Part shown: positions 1 to 12,164 of the stretch, one piece after another
How positions within the stretch are numbered: position 1 is the stretch's first letter
Layout: the number at the start of each line of letters is the position of its first letter
NCBI RefSeq assembly: GCF_035222485.1
Contig: NC_085922.1
Span: 2,123,001 to 2,187,000, forward strand
DNA length: 64,000 nucleotides
Origin: Podospora pseudoanserina
Taxonomy: Eukaryota > Ascomycota > Sordariomycetes > Sordariales > Podosporaceae
Reading direction: 5' to 3'
Translations under genes and position numbers: made by a program
Notes under the pieces: model-generated
Seen by the model: only the letters and a program-made list of their open reading frames with translations
Told to the model about the DNA's origin: nothing
The model's database searches: none

Positions 1-1566
1 GGATTCAGCGCAAGTAGCTGCATCACCCGACTCGTTGGTGCCACTCCCCCTGGGTTGAAACTCAATTCCCGTCCCTCCAAAAGATCACCAACGTCATTGA
101 CCATCAATAAATCCCAGTGTAGCATATTATTCTTTATGCTTGGTGTTCCAGAAATATGGATCCCCAATTCGACAATAATCAACGCAAACGTCAAAGACTG
201 AAACAGACAAAGTCATGTCAAGAGGCCATCCAGATCAGGAAGAACCATGACCCAGCCAAGCTCAACTCGGTTCCCGCCGAAGGGAGCTATGACGGCAATT
301 ACGTACTCACCTCGCAATCACCATCAATAGCTCTCTTCCAGAGGCAAAATCCACATCCAGGACTTTGACCTCTCGAGATCACCAAACAAATCAAGACGCC
401 ACGCCTGAATGAAGGAATTGTGCATTCGCCCTCGTCTTTGACCCACCCACGCCGCGGCAGCTTCCTTCCCGGTAGCTAAACCCGGTCGGTGATCTGATAA
501 CGCTGAACAAGGGCCAAAAAAGTCCAACCCCTCCCTGGCAAGCCAAGACCGCTCCAAGCCGCGATGTGTCGGTATGCCCCTTGCTTGAGAGGTGAGTCCA
601 AGAGGTGATTGTCTTTTTTGACAGGTGGAGCTTTTTTGTGCTTGGGTTTCATGAGGCTCTCGATGCAGAGAGGCTTTGGAGCCGGCAGTTATTTCCATGT
701 TCCGTAACCAGCAAGGAAAATCGCGAGGCTTTGATGAATGAGCTGATCAATTTACAATATATGAGAATGATCGTTTTCGTGGATGAGGCAGTCATCTTGG
801 ATAGTCTGCTTGGGGGCTGTAGCTATGCTCACCAGAACTCAATCAGCACCATGCCTTAGCTCTCTCGTGGCCCACAATCTCACTCACAACTAGCAGACCC
901 ATAAACATATCGGCAAGCCCCCAAGGACTTACCTGAAAGCCCTCGTCGCATCAGACCCTTCTTCATGCTGCCTCGCACCTTCCCTCTCCCCACCATGGCC
1001 CCTTCCCTCCCACCATAGAACCCTCCCTCACCAGTAGAAGCACCTTCCTCCCGTCCCAAAACACCCCAATCGTACCTTCCTCACTCCATCCATCATCACT
1101 CCTTCCATATCTTTCACTCATGGCTCCTTCCATACAGTTCCATGCTCCCTGTATAAACATTTCTTCTCCTCGGTTGTGCGTCTGAACTCGTAAAATCACG
1201 TCAAATCATCACAGCAAAACACCGGATGCAAACCAGCACATCCAACTCAACACGCAGAAGCCATAGCTCTCCTCTTCAGCGTTCATATCTTGTCTGTATG
1301 TCTATATCTGCTCTCTTTACACAACACACATAGTATTGCCACCAGGGGGTATCAACCACAACAAGAAAGAAAAAAGCCACCTCCACACCCTCTCCCATGT
1401 CCCTCCAGCAGCCAATCTTCTCTTTCCTTTCCCTAAACTCCCCCCCCAAAAAAAGGATATGATGCTACTCTTCAATCTTCCCACTGCCAAAAAAATAACC
1501 CTCAACAAAAGGAAATGCCGTCCCGGCTATGCTGTGCTGTGCTGTATGCTGTTGTATCATAACTCA
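1..1566. other. no gene recognised; left edge and 3' flank of the TBC gene
   Basis: Only short open frames on both strands, none with recognisable domains or a convincing splice pattern. The right part is presumably the 3' UTR of the minus-strand TBC gene that ends at 1567. A gene running off the left edge of the window cannot be excluded. Confidence 0.5.
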
Positions 1567-4500
1567 TCACCCACCACCACCACCACCACCACCACCACCA
1601 CTCGATATACCCACCAACCCCTCCACACTCAACAACCCATCACTCCCACTCACACTCCTACTCCCCAGTCCCCCCCTTTCAGGTCCAAACATGGGACTAG
1701 GACAAGCACTGCCCACCCTGCTCAGACCCCCCATCCCGCTCGGCGTCGTAGCCCCACTGGCCATCTCCCCACTCACCATAGCGGGTACCGCACCCGCCTT
1801 GTTACTACCACCACCACCACCACCACCACTCCCCCCCAAAACCAAAAGACTGCTCTCCTTCTTCAGAGCCCTCGGCCTGTTATTATTCCCCCCCTTGCCA
1901 TTCACCTTATCCTGCTGTTGAACCCTCCTCCGCTCCGCCAACCTCTCCTCCCTCAACCGAACCTGCTCCCTCTCCAGCTCAATCGCCCTCTCCCTCCTCG
2001 CTTCAATATCCTCCTTCTTCACCAACCTCCTCAACCCCTCGCTCGCCTGCACCAAGCCGTCAATAGAAATAGCATGGTTCGTCATCTGATGGTTAATGTA
2101 CGTGTACACCCCCGCCGGGCTCCCGCACCCCAAAAGCTGACCCTCGTTCAGCTTCAGCAGCGCGAGCGCCACCTGGAACAGAAACGCGCCCCCGTCGTGC
2201 GGCGTGCAGAGCACCACGTCCCAGACCCTGAACAGCGCTTCTGCGGACAGGCAGTCGGTAAAGATGGAGAGGAACCACTGAAACGTCATCGTCTCGAGGT
2301 CGATGCCCAGGTCGTCAAAGTGCGCCGACAGCTTCGGCAACACTTCAGAGACATACTGGCGGAGGACGACCTGGTCTGCCCTCGACGCAAGCAGCGAGTG
2401 GTCAAAGTACCCCGACGGGAGGATCTGCTCGACCGTGGCGACGAGGATCCAAAACGCGTCTTCCGACGAGGGCGTGATAAGTAAAAGATTGGCAACGACG
2501 AGGTTCATCCCCTGGCAGTACCCCACGTCCGGGTTGCGGCGCGAGTAGGCCAGCAGAACCTCGTGCAGCTTGCCCACTCCGGGCCCTTTGCGGAAGAATA
2601 TATTGTCGGTGAGGGTGCGCGTGATGTCGGCTTTGATCTGAGCGACGACTTGGGGGTCGTCTTCCTCTCCGGGGCGGCTGACCAAATCCTCGTAGTATCC
2701 CGGTATGCGCAGTGCTTTTGCGCCGGAGCACTCTGACCAGATCTTGGCTCTCATGGCCACGGGGATGCCGCCCAGCAAGAGCGAGCGGAATTCGGTTGCT
2801 TTTGCCCTGCCGACTTTGCCTTGGACGCCGAGGCTGGCGACGCCGATGAGCTCCCCGTCTCCGAGGCGAGTTTCCGGCATGACGGCCGTGGCTCGTTGGA
2901 ATCTGGCTTCTGCTGCTGCTGCGGCGGCGGCGGCGGCAGCTTCGCCGTCCCGCTTCCTCTCGGCGCGGACCTTTCGAAGAAACTCGTTCCAGCGAACTGT
3001 CCTTTCCCTCTGAAGCGAATCATGCAGCCTGTTCAAATTCTCCAACAGCAACCTCACCGGCTCGGCATCCTCCTTCGCCGGGGTCGTCGATCCAGGAGGC
3101 GTCCCCCCATCCTCTTCTTCAACCCCTGCCGGGGCAGACACCGAGGAGCTCGAGACCGAACTAACCACCGGCTCCTGGTGCTCCTCCATCATCGGCGCGA
3201 TCGACACCGTCGTCGTGGTAGCACTAGGTAAAAACCCCCTCTCCTCCGACATGATGCTCGGCGAATGCCCCGGCGACTTTGGTGGTGGCACCTCCCCTCC
3301 CTCCAAAACCTCGAACCCCTGCGCGCTGATCAGCGGCGTGTGCGAGAGCAACTCAGTCGGAAACGTCGCAATCTTGAGGTAATCCTGCCACCTCTTCGGC
3401 TTCGCGTTCTCCTCGTTCCCGCCTCCACCTCTCACTTGCTCCTCGGTCGTGGTCCCCGAGCACGGCGTGTCCGGCCTCCCGCTCTCGCTCAACACGTCCC
3501 ACCTCCCACTACTCGCCCCGTCATCATCCCCCGCCATCACCGGACTCATCCCTCCCCGTCCATTAGTCAACATTTCCGTCCTACTCCCCCTCTTCCCCTG
3601 CTTCGCCATCTGCGCCGCCTCCCTCTGCCTCTTTTTCCGTCTCTGGTCGTAAATAAACCCAAACCGATCGGTCAGATACTCCGACCCGACAAAGTTATTG
3701 TAGATGTGCGTCAGCGTAGGCGGCTGAGCCTCGGGCGGGAGGATCGTGTCCATCTCGACAGGTCCATAGCTCTGATGTCGTAATATCGCAGCCTTTCCCG
3801 GGCTCGCCCCCATGGTGTCCCATCGTTCGGGAACTTGTCCTCTGGCGGGGATATCCATCGGTCTGGTGCTCCCACCGGCAGTCGTTCGTCTCATTTGCAT
3901 GAGCGCCTTTGGCCCGCCAACCTGCGCCGACACGGCCCGGTTAGAAGCCGTAGTCTTCGCACTGGAAGCGCTCGATCCCCTGAGCGGACCCCCCGCCTGC
4001 GCAGCAGCAGCGCTGCTAGCACGGCCCCTGCCTTCGTTATCCCTATTCCCCGCTGCGCCGCCAGCAACAAGCCTCAACGCCATGCTCGCCAGAGAAGGCT
4101 TCCTCGCCGCATGAGCAGAGCTCACACTTGAAGCCCTACTGGAGCTTTGTTGTGCTTGCTCCTCCTGCTGTTCCGCTGGTGGTTTAAACCAATCCTCGGG
4201 CATCGACTGCCTCGCCCCTCCTTTCACCGCCGTCGTCTCCCCCTTCCCATCCCCCTTGCTAGTACCCGTCCCACCCCACAAATACTCCTTCCACCCCCTC
4301 CCCGTCCTCTTTTGCTGCTGCTGTCCAGTATTTGCACCCCGCTCTTTGACCACTCTCCCCTTTATCGTCGCATCAAGCCTCACATCCCCCTCCAGCGCGT
4401 CCCCGATCAAATCCTCCAGCTCCTCGCCACTTCCGTGTCGTCTCTGGCTCCTCCCTTCCTCAAGCAGCACCCTCAACCGGGTCTCGAGATCAAGATTGGA

Positions 4501-5103
4501 GAGCCCACACTCGAGAATGATTTTTCTGAGAGCCCGCTCTCTCTCGTCGGCCCGACGACGGAGCAGAGCGATTTGCGCGTCCCTTGCTGCTAAGTCCTCT
4601 GCGATTTGCCTTACTAGGTTGACGGCCCCGCCCTGTCTGGCGATTAGACGCTCGATGTGGCCGTCGTCGGCGTGGTGGAGCGCGCCGGGGAGGCGGTTGC
4701 GGCAGGGGGGGGAGTCTTCGAATAAAGGGCCGGCGGTGTGAGGAGTCGTTAGCAAGGTAGGGATTATTTGTTCGGGTTCGAGTCGGGGTGGTTGTTGTTC
4801 GATTTCGGAGAGCGAGGTGGATGGTTTGCGGGAGGGGGTCGTGCTGCTTGGAGGAGGAAGGGGAGTGTTGCCACTGTCTTCCTGTTGGTTATTGTTGAGT
4901 AAACAGCATGTTTCTTCTTCTCGCGGGGAGAAGGAGGGGAAGGAGGTTAGGGATTTGCTGTCTTCGCCTCCTATCACTGAGCTTGCTGAGCTGGAGGGGG
5001 GTTGTTGTTTTTTGGCTGCTGGGCGGCGGGAGGTGTTGCGGGAGCGGACGGAGGTGTGGGATTGTTGGGAGATTGTGCGCTCGAGAGGGGGGGAGAGGTT
5101 CAT
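1567..5103 (-). CDS. TBC-domain Rab GTPase-activating protein
   Basis: Uninterrupted 1178-residue protein starting at an ATG (5103). The TBC domain lies roughly at residues 775-1000, beginning GIPVAMRAKIW. It carries both catalytic fingers of the family: the arginine finger in IKADITR (about residue 829) and the glutamine finger in YCQGMN (about residue 863). Proteins of this family stimulate GTP hydrolysis by Rab GTPases and so switch off vesicle-trafficking steps. The first 770 residues are Ser/Pro/Ala/Gly-rich and presumably disordered, with an acidic and basic stretch near residues 160-200 that may be helical. A charged helical segment follows the TBC domain, and the protein ends in a run of about 11 glycines written by a CAC repeat. 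Which Rab it acts on cannot be told. Family assignment is firm; ortholog identity is open. Confidence 0.92.
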   Translation of the reverse strand: MNLSPPLERTISQQSHTSVRSRNTSRRPAAKKQQPPSSSASSVIGGEDSKSLTSFPSFSPREEETCCLLNNNQQEDSGNTPLPPPSSTTPSRKPSTSLSEIEQQPPRLEPEQIIPTLLTTPHTAGPLFEDSPPCRNRLPGALHHADDGHIERLIARQGGAVNLVRQIAEDLAARDAQIALLRRRADERERALRKIILECGLSNLDLETRLRVLLEEGRSQRRHGSGEELEDLIGDALEGDVRLDATIKGRVVKERGANTGQQQQKRTGRGWKEYLWGGTGTSKGDGKGETTAVKGGARQSMPEDWFKPPAEQQEEQAQQSSSRASSVSSAHAARKPSLASMALRLVAGGAAGNRDNEGRGRASSAAAAQAGGPLRGSSASSAKTTASNRAVSAQVGGPKALMQMRRTTAGGSTRPMDIPARGQVPERWDTMGASPGKAAILRHQSYGPVEMDTILPPEAQPPTLTHIYNNFVGSEYLTDRFGFIYDQRRKKRQREAAQMAKQGKRGSRTEMLTNGRGGMSPVMAGDDDGASSGRWDVLSESGRPDTPCSGTTTEEQVRGGGGNEENAKPKRWQDYLKIATFPTELLSHTPLISAQGFEVLEGGEVPPPKSPGHSPSIMSEERGFLPSATTTTVSIAPMMEEHQEPVVSSVSSSSVSAPAGVEEEDGGTPPGSTTPAKEDAEPVRLLLENLNRLHDSLQRERTVRWNEFLRKVRAERKRDGEAAAAAAAAAAEARFQRATAVMPETRLGDGELIGVASLGVQGKVGRAKATEFRSLLLGGIPVAMRAKIWSECSGAKALRIPGYYEDLVSRPGEEDDPQVVAQIKADITRTLTDNIFFRKGPGVGKLHEVLLAYSRRNPDVGYCQGMNLVVANLLLITPSSEDAFWILVATVEQILPSGYFDHSLLASRADQVVLRQYVSEVLPKLSAHFDDLGIDLETMTFQWFLSIFTDCLSAEALFRVWDVVLCTPHDGGAFLFQVALALLKLNEGQLLGCGSPAGVYTYINHQMTNHAISIDGLVQASEGLRRLVKKEDIEARRERAIELEREQVRLREERLAERRRVQQQDKVNGKGGNNNRPRALKKESSLLVLGGSGGGGGGGSNKAGAVPAMVSGEMASGATTPSGMGGLSRVGSACPSPMFGPERGGLGSRSVSGSDGLLSVEGLVGISSGGGGGGGGGG
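1569..1602 (+). repeat. (CAC)n trinucleotide tract encoding the poly-Gly C-terminus of the TBC protein
   Basis: Near-perfect CAC/CCA triplet run immediately before the stop codon of the minus-strand TBC gene. Read on the minus strand it gives consecutive GGT glycine codons. Such tracts change length readily, so the tail length is probably polymorphic between strains. Confidence 0.85.
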
Positions 5104-6696
5104 TGTGGTGGTGCGGTGTGCTGTGGTGTTGTTGGATGGGGATCGAAGGCTTAGTGGCAGGAGAAGAGGGGGGGTGGCATTGTTTTGATTTTTGGTGGTT
5201 GGAAGACAATTGCTGAGGGCGGGTGTTTGTCGGTGGTTGTCTGTAAAAGTATTAACAAAACACTGCTGCTGTCGCGAAAGGTCTTGTCAGTCAGGTCGCA
5301 TGAACCACTGGTGTTGTCATAGGGGCGGCGGGCGTGCGGCGTTGGGAATGCGGCGGGCAGTTGTAACTCCAGCAAGGCAGAGCTGCTCGGCAAGTCAAGT
5401 GCTTGCAGCAGCAGCTGCTGCAGCGACAGGCATCTTTTAACTTGTCTCCTCTTCCACCACGCAATCCACAAACGTGGCCCGTGCTTTTCCTCCAGCAACA
5501 TCAAACATCAAACCTCAAACCTCAAACCTCAAAGAGAAAACCCCAACCAAGACCACCTCCCTCCCCTATACCATCCCAACTAATTCTAGAGTACTGTTTG
5601 CCTATCTAAGCCTCGATCCTCATCCCATTTAGTACCCGTTTCATCCTGTCATTCCCCTCCAATGCTCGACCCATTCCCCCTCGCACTATTAAGATAGTGC
5701 AATTCCGAATCGAGTCAAATCCTTACCTAAGCCCCAACTGCCGAACAACAAGCTTCACCTGCATTGCGCACCACTACTAGTGGCTGTCGATCCTTTCTCC
5801 CGTCGCGCCTTGTCCTGACAATCTTTACCTTGTGCATCACCAACTCACGCTCGTAAACCGCTGTCATGACGATTCCCTTGCATTGAAGAAGGCACGACAT
5901 AAAGACACATAAACGGCCCATTCAGTGTTCTGGGCCGTAGCGGCAAGGCGAGCTCGTCCCTGGTACTGTGTCCTGTGCTCGAGTACCATCAACGGCGTCA
6001 ACTTTCCTTCAATAACCAGCGTCATCTCTGCAGCAACAATCCTCTAGTTAACAAAACACAGCAGTCTGTTCTCAGTATCCGGTGGTCTGGCCAACTCAGC
6101 CAGCTGTTGCTGGAGCTTTCGGTCACCAAGTCCAGCCGAGGCAACAAGATATAGTATGATCAAAGCCTTGAAGATTACAACTGCGAAACCTCTTTTTATC
6201 TAACTTTCCCTGTTGCCATATCCAACCCTTCCATACAGGCACTCCACCCCGAGCAATTCCATCTCTGTTACTATGCCGACTCCACCTCTCTCCTCTCAAA
6301 CACTTTCCCCTCGGCTTCCCAACACCCCGTCTAGCTAACCAGCAGCTTTTATCTTAACCTCTCTCTCCATCTCTCTTTTCATCTCAAAAAAAAAAACACA
6401 TGTTTTGTCTTTGTCTTTTCTCTCTGTATGTGTATCCAACAACAAAAACCCTGGTATCATACCTACCCCTACTCCAAATCATTACCCCCCTTTCCCTATC
6501 ACTAAATGCTTAGTGTAAATGAACAAAAAGTCAAAACATGAAACTGATACTCTGTATCACAAAAAAAGAAACAAACCCGATGTCCAGCCAACCCCACCAA
6601 AGAAAAAGAGAAAAAAAGAAAAAGACACCACAAGTCATACATGGTATACCCTCTTCCTCTTACTCCCTCTTAGGTACCTACCTAGTTATTAACCCT
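5104..6696. other. intergenic: 5' flank of the TBC gene and 3' flank of the Cys-rich membrane gene
   Basis: No coding sequence that I can support. The left part (5104 to about 5700) is upstream of the TBC gene and holds a CAGCAG/CTGCTG run near 5405-5425. The right part (about 5950-6696) is pyrimidine-rich with A-runs and fits a long 3' UTR of the minus-strand gene that stops at 6697. Confidence 0.5.
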
Positions 6697-9000
6697 CTAA
6701 ATACGCCCCCCCTCCCCCAAACTACTAACATCACCCCTACCCCCAGTCGTCCCACCCTTCACCGTCCCCCCAGTAACAGTATCACTACTCCCACTACTAC
6801 TACTACTACTACTACTCCTCGGACTAACCTCCTCCCCCTTCCCAACCCTATCCTTATCCCTCACACTCCCAATCGCCTTCCCAATAGTCCCTGTCCCTTG
6901 CTGTTGCGCCGTGGTCCCACTCCAACTCCCCCAACTCCCCCTCTCCTTCCCAACCCCCGCACTCCCCCTCTGGTGATGATACAGCGTCCCCCCCAAACCC
7001 ATCCCCTTCGCCCTGCCACCATTACCCGCCTCACTAGAGTAATTACTCGACGAACTCGACACAACCGACCAATGGTTCCCATTCCCATTCCCCCCCGCTC
7101 TTGTCGTCCCGACCGGAGGAGTAGCCGGCAAAGCCCTAGTAGGAGGCGGGCTCAACGGCGGCGACACCAAACTCCCCGTACTACTACCACCGCCACCGCC
7201 ACCACCACCACCACCAACCAACAAATCCGGAATCTCCAACGGTCCATCATGCGGTCGTTTCGGACGCGCAGGTGACGATGATGATGGACTTTTCTCAAAA
7301 CCCCCACCAACACCACCACCACCAAAGAAATTATTCGTTGTCGCCGCCGTCATGGAAGATGCCGCACTACCACTACCCCTCCCACAATCCTTCACAAACA
7401 TCGGAACCGGCGCAGGAATAGGCGGCAACCCGCCCGTGTACCCCCCAGGCGTCCTCTCATGTCTAGGAACCAGCTTCGAAGTCGTGGGGGTACAAATCGG
7501 GCTTGACGGGAAAACCCCGCCTGTGCTGTGCTGCGGCGTGAGGGGTGTCAAAGGGGGTGAGCCCGAGCGGGCGCCTCCTGGGCGGAGGATAGACGGTAAA
7601 AGAGAAGGGATGAATTTTCTCTGGCGGAGACGGAGAGGCGGGGTGATGCCTTGGTTGTTGGCTGTTGTTCCCATCAGGGAGCTTGCCGGTGAGATCAGCG
7701 GTGTTGGGTTGTTGCCGCCCCCCCATTTGCCATTGTTGAGGCCTAGTCGGGAGCGGAGGCTGCGATGGGGGGGCGATGATTCGCCGCCGCGTTTTCGCTT
7801 GCGGAGGCAAAGGAACAGAGCGCAGATGAGCATGAGGAGGGCGATGGTGGTGCAGACTGCGATGGCGATTTTGGCTGGGTTGGAAAGGCCGTTCTCGGCT
7901 GCTGTTGCTGAGGCGGCAGGGGCAGAGGTAGAGGTGGATGTTTTTGATGCTGCTGGGTGTGTGGCTGATGAAGTGGATGATGTCGAAGTTGTTGTCAATA
8001 ATGTCGATGTCGTCAGGGAGGATATTAACGAGACAGCAAATGTGCTCGCGGGAAATGATGGGGCAGGGAAACTTGTTTCCAGTCCGTTCATTGGCGGTAG
8101 TTTTGTTGGGTCCGATGAGGTCGATATTGTTTCTGCCGTGAATGTAAATATCTCTGCCGTCGTCGGGGTTGTTGTGGGCAGAGGGGGAACAGCCTCCGTC
8201 TGTTGGCTCTCTGGTGCCATGAAGGTATTTGCCAGTGGAGGACGAGAAAAGTCAGACTCTTGCAAAACAGAGGTCGTACCTTGTACCGTGCTCACAGAAC
8301 CCAATCCCACACCCACAGCCGTCGCAGATGCTGCCGTTGGCAGCAACGCCGAAGACTCCCATGTCACCGACGACGTCAGCTGCAGCCTCGAAAACGAACT
8401 GTCCGTACACGAACCCGCTCCATCCCCCTCAGTGCTGCATTTGAAGTCCTCGTGCGGTGGTCCAGGATCAATAATCGGTTTGAACCCATTACTGCAAAAC
8501 ATCGTCAGCAACCTCCAAGTTGGTCTCAAAAAAAAGAGGAGGCCTCACTTGTCACAGGTGGTGATGATCGAATCAACATTCGCTGTGTACCACATCTTAG
8601 CCTTCTCGTCCGAGACAAAAAATCAGACCACCTCGCCTCTGCTCTCTTGTTACTCACGATCTTGCCCCAGTCCCTTGCTCTGGTCTATCGCTACCCCGCA
8701 AAACGTCGAGTCGCACCAGTAAAGGGACCAAAACCTGTATTCAGCAACCTCGACACCTTTGCTCGTCGAGTTGAGATTGCCGCACACGTCCGCCCATCCC
8801 GACGCCGCTTCGCTCCATCCCGGGCTTATCGACTGCAGAAACTGCGTCTTGCAGTTGGATATGCACTCGCTCCTGTCCTCGTTCCATGCCCCCTTTTGGA
8901 TCTCCGCCTTGTTGATATGACACTCGCAGCTGCTGTCCTTTTCCTCGTTGTGCTGCTGGTCGACCCCTTCCACCGAGATCCCTACTCTTAATCCTTCCAT
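6697..9000 (-). CDS. Cys-rich ectodomain, single-pass membrane protein (unrecognised)
   Basis: Multi-exon gene of unknown function. The 5' exon (about 9000-8660) encodes a cysteine-rich module with SSCEC and WSLYWCDSTFCGV. A second short exon ends at 8549 with WYTANVDSIITTCD, and a 57-nt intron (8548-8492) joins it cleanly to the last exon (8491-6697). That exon holds a Ser/Thr-rich stalk, one transmembrane helix (AIAVCTTIALLMLICALFL) followed by RKRKR, and a long Ser/Pro/Gly-rich cytoplasmic tail. The layout suggests a plasma-membrane surface protein or wall-stress-type sensor, but that is inference. Two problems remain. The intron between exons 1 and 2 (donor GTGAGT near 8655) gives a phase mismatch with every acceptor I can see. 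No signal peptide is evident before the Cys module, so the true start is probably further upstream. Confidence 0.6.
8492..8548 (-). other. intron of the Cys-rich membrane gene (57 nt)
   Basis: Donor GTGAGG, acceptor TTTTGCAG. Removing it joins the codons as TTCD-N-NGFKP in one frame. Confidence 0.8.
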
Positions 9001-12000
9001 TTCTCGAGGTAATGACGGTGTGTAGTAGTAATAGTAGTCGGTGATCTGACCAGATCAAAACTCCATGCGGCCTTCCCCCCCCAATAAAGCCTTGTCTCCA
9101 AAAGAAAGAGATTGAGCTGCTGTGCTTCAAGCCTAATAAGCCCTATACAAACGAACAAGTCGGAGGCAAACAGTCTCAGCTTTACCTGTCTGCCTCCGAA
9201 AAGCAAAGATGCCCAAGCAAGGCAAGGTAAGATGGGCAAGCCGTGTGTCCGTTTGATGGATGATGGAAAGCCGCGATGTGACAGGTCCGAATCAGAGTGA
9301 TCAAAACGAAACAAAATCTGGAAAAGTGAGAGAAAACGGAAAAGGGGTCAGAAAAAGGTGGGCACGGGCGCAACAGAAAAAAAAGCATTCCCAGTCTATA
9401 TATCCCATCACCACCCCCTCCCTCTTCACAAAATGATGAGCCCCATCTTGTGTCTCCCGTTTTCTCGAAATGGGGCAAGTACCAGGCCCGTGACTGCTGA
9501 GCGATGGCAACACAGCGTTGCCCAGAGGTACGATAGATGAGCAGAGATCAGACGGCTGCCCCCCAGTGCCCCATTTCTGAACGGGAGGACGGGCGGCACC
9601 ACCACCTCCTGTGCGTGTGTGTGTGTGTGTGTGCTGGTTCCAGACAGTGGGTCCCCTAGACAGACGGGGTTTTCGAGACGCGGATCAAAGAAGAGCGAGG
9701 TACACACACACGCACCTGCGTGATGGTAGGTACAAGATACCCACTACTCGCAAGCCAAATCCCCCTTGGCGACAAGTGGACTCACCGTTACACAACCGCT
9801 GCACCATCCCGCCGCCCGACGAGAATAGTCTCGTATGAAGACCGGAATGCAGGACAAAAATCTCACATAGTCGAAGACTGACGAATCTGCAACCACCCGC
9901 CCCCCCCGCCCTTCCTTGTGCGCCACTCACGCCTCTTCTCTCTCACCCAATGGCTTCCTTCTTTCCCCATGCAACCCCGTCTACTGCACCATCAGCTCTC
10001 CTCGATCAAAAAAAAAAAAAAAAAAGGCCATGTGGATTACCGTGTAGGCTTGCATAAAACAATCCAGGTACCGCTCGCCCTCCTGCAGCCTTCTCACAAC
10101 CCCTTGTCCCCATTCCCTTCTCCCCTCCACCCCGTCCGTCGCCGTCCGTCCCGCCCACACACACCCAACGGAGGTAAAATCTTGGTAATCTCAAGCCTGT
10201 ACTGTCGATCCCAGATTCGCGAAAGCCGAAAAATGAAACGGCGAATGGCGTGTTCTACCGTCTCCCCTTCCCGTCCGTTGTCGTAGGTTCATCTCCATTC
10301 CCATCTCCATGACCCAACCATCCTGTCCAAACCCATTACCAAATCACACCTTTCTCTCATCAACCATTCAAACCCAGCAAGCAAAGCCTGGGGGGAACTT
10401 TCACGAAACCCTCAAACCTCGTGTTATCCTCCCTTTTCCCAACGTCGAACAAACCCGCCTCTCCCAATTTCAGCCCACAGTCTCACAACCGCTCCCCACC
10501 TAAGTAACTCCTCCTCATCACCTACCCAAAGGGCTTCCTCTCACCAAAATCCGTTGTGCACATCACCGCACCTCGGTGTAATAATCCCCCCCATTTACCC
10601 AACCAACCTGCCCAACCTTTTATTAACCTTTCCATGCACGTACAAGCAAAATTACATCTCCCTCTACCCTCCAATGAACCCCCCCTCGCACAAATTTTCC
10701 CGCAGTGAGACCATCCCACCCGCACCCAGGGTCAGGTCAGGTCAGGTCAGGTCAGGTCAGGTCAGGTCACGGCAACCAGACAGAGAAAAAAAACCTGTCG
10801 TGTGTTGATGCAGTACATATGCTGCGGAGGGGTTCCTGTACCCTCGAAATGTTTGCTAAATAGAAACGAAAAGCTCATGCTTTCGCCCTTGGGTCATGTT
10901 TGCTACTATAGCTCCCCCCCTCCCCCACCCCCACAGTTGGGCTCTCGAAGATATTGGGTTTCACCGTCATTTTGGCAAACTCATCAGTTGTTCACTACCC
11001 GTCAACAATGGTGCGTCATCGAGGAGGAGGAGGAGGAGCAAAGCCATGAGGTCATCCCAGTTTCCTCCCAACCACACACACATCCTGTGATCACAGCGGC
11101 TGAAAAGCCACCACCGTTTTTGATCCTTCTCGTGGAGTAGGAGGCTGAAAAGATCCTAGGTGTACTGTGAAAACCCCCTCCCCCATAGAAGCCCAGAAAA
11201 TATTCTCGAAATCCAGCCGCGGGAGTTGCAGTCGATGGTTGGCGGCATGAGACAGTTGTATTCCATGCTTCCACCCGAACAATCTGAACAAGTCGAACCA
11301 ACCCCCCTCCCCCATACTGCGGCTGATAGAGAAGTTAAAAGACAACTACCGGAATTGATAAGCCGGTTCTAACATCTCCGAGCAAGTGGTCTGCCTCTCT
11401 GGTGACGCGGCCTTCTAGCTACCAACCAGGCACAAAGGTTAGGGGGTTAGAACCGTACATAAAGCGGTGGTCGAATCATCGCATTTTGACAGTCATGCAT
11501 AGGATCCCGGACCTGCATCTTGAAAGAAAGATATCTATTCTTAGCACTCCTGTCTTGCTTCGATCGGGTCGGAAGAAGGGGCGCTTCTCCAGCCCTACTA
11601 GAAGCAGCCACTCCCACCCCTTTCTGCACATGGTGAAAAAGCCCAGGTCGGCGACCTGGAAAAAGGTGTCGACGCTACCCGCACTTTCTTCAAGACAAGC
11701 CAGCTTCGATCGGCCGCCAAGCCAATAGAACTCGGTTCGACAGAACCTCGTGTCCGAAGTGTGGTGGTGGTGATGAGCGTGCAGGCAGACAGCCCGAAGG
11801 GCTGGAAGATTGATGGGCTCGTGGCAGCAAGGTGCTTGTGAAAAGAATCCAATGGCTGGTTGGGGTGCCATTCCCTCGTGTTGGGTCGATGGCGTTCAAA
11901 GGTGTGCCGAGTGCTCCCGTGTTTGAGCTCCGATCGAGCCAGCCTCAACGGTGATATTGCGACGTTGACGGTATCGACATGAGTCTTTTCAGCTCATCTT

Positions 12001-12164
12001 ATTCTAACGTCGGTGTAGCTTTCTGTTTTAAAAGCCTCGCCATTCATGATTCCATGCACATAAGCCTCGCCGATGAATTCAGCCGTTCCGTCACTGCGTG
12101 GTCGAAGAACCACAGGCACCCTACCAGCGCTCAGAATGTAAACTTGATCATTCGGTTCTGTGTT
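9001..12164. other. long gene-free stretch upstream of the Cys-rich membrane gene
   Basis: About 3 kb without a supportable coding region on either strand; the open frames are short, compositionally biased and lack domain signatures. It contains a GT run (about 9613-9632), an A-run near 10010-10025 and the GTCAG tandem repeat at 10731. It is probably the promoter and 5' leader of the minus-strand gene to the left plus the 3' flank of the HET remnant to the right. Confidence 0.5.
10731..10769. repeat. (GTCAG)n tandem repeat, about 8 units
   Basis: Seven perfect GTCAG units followed by GTCA. A simple pentanucleotide satellite in non-coding DNA. Confidence 0.95.

Noticed and set aside
1336-2484. 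382-codon frame opposite the TBC gene
   Set aside because: Antisense shadow: Pro/Arg/Leu-rich product of GC-biased coding DNA read on the wrong strand.
9613-9632. GT dinucleotide run
   Set aside because: Ordinary short microsatellite; no further structure.
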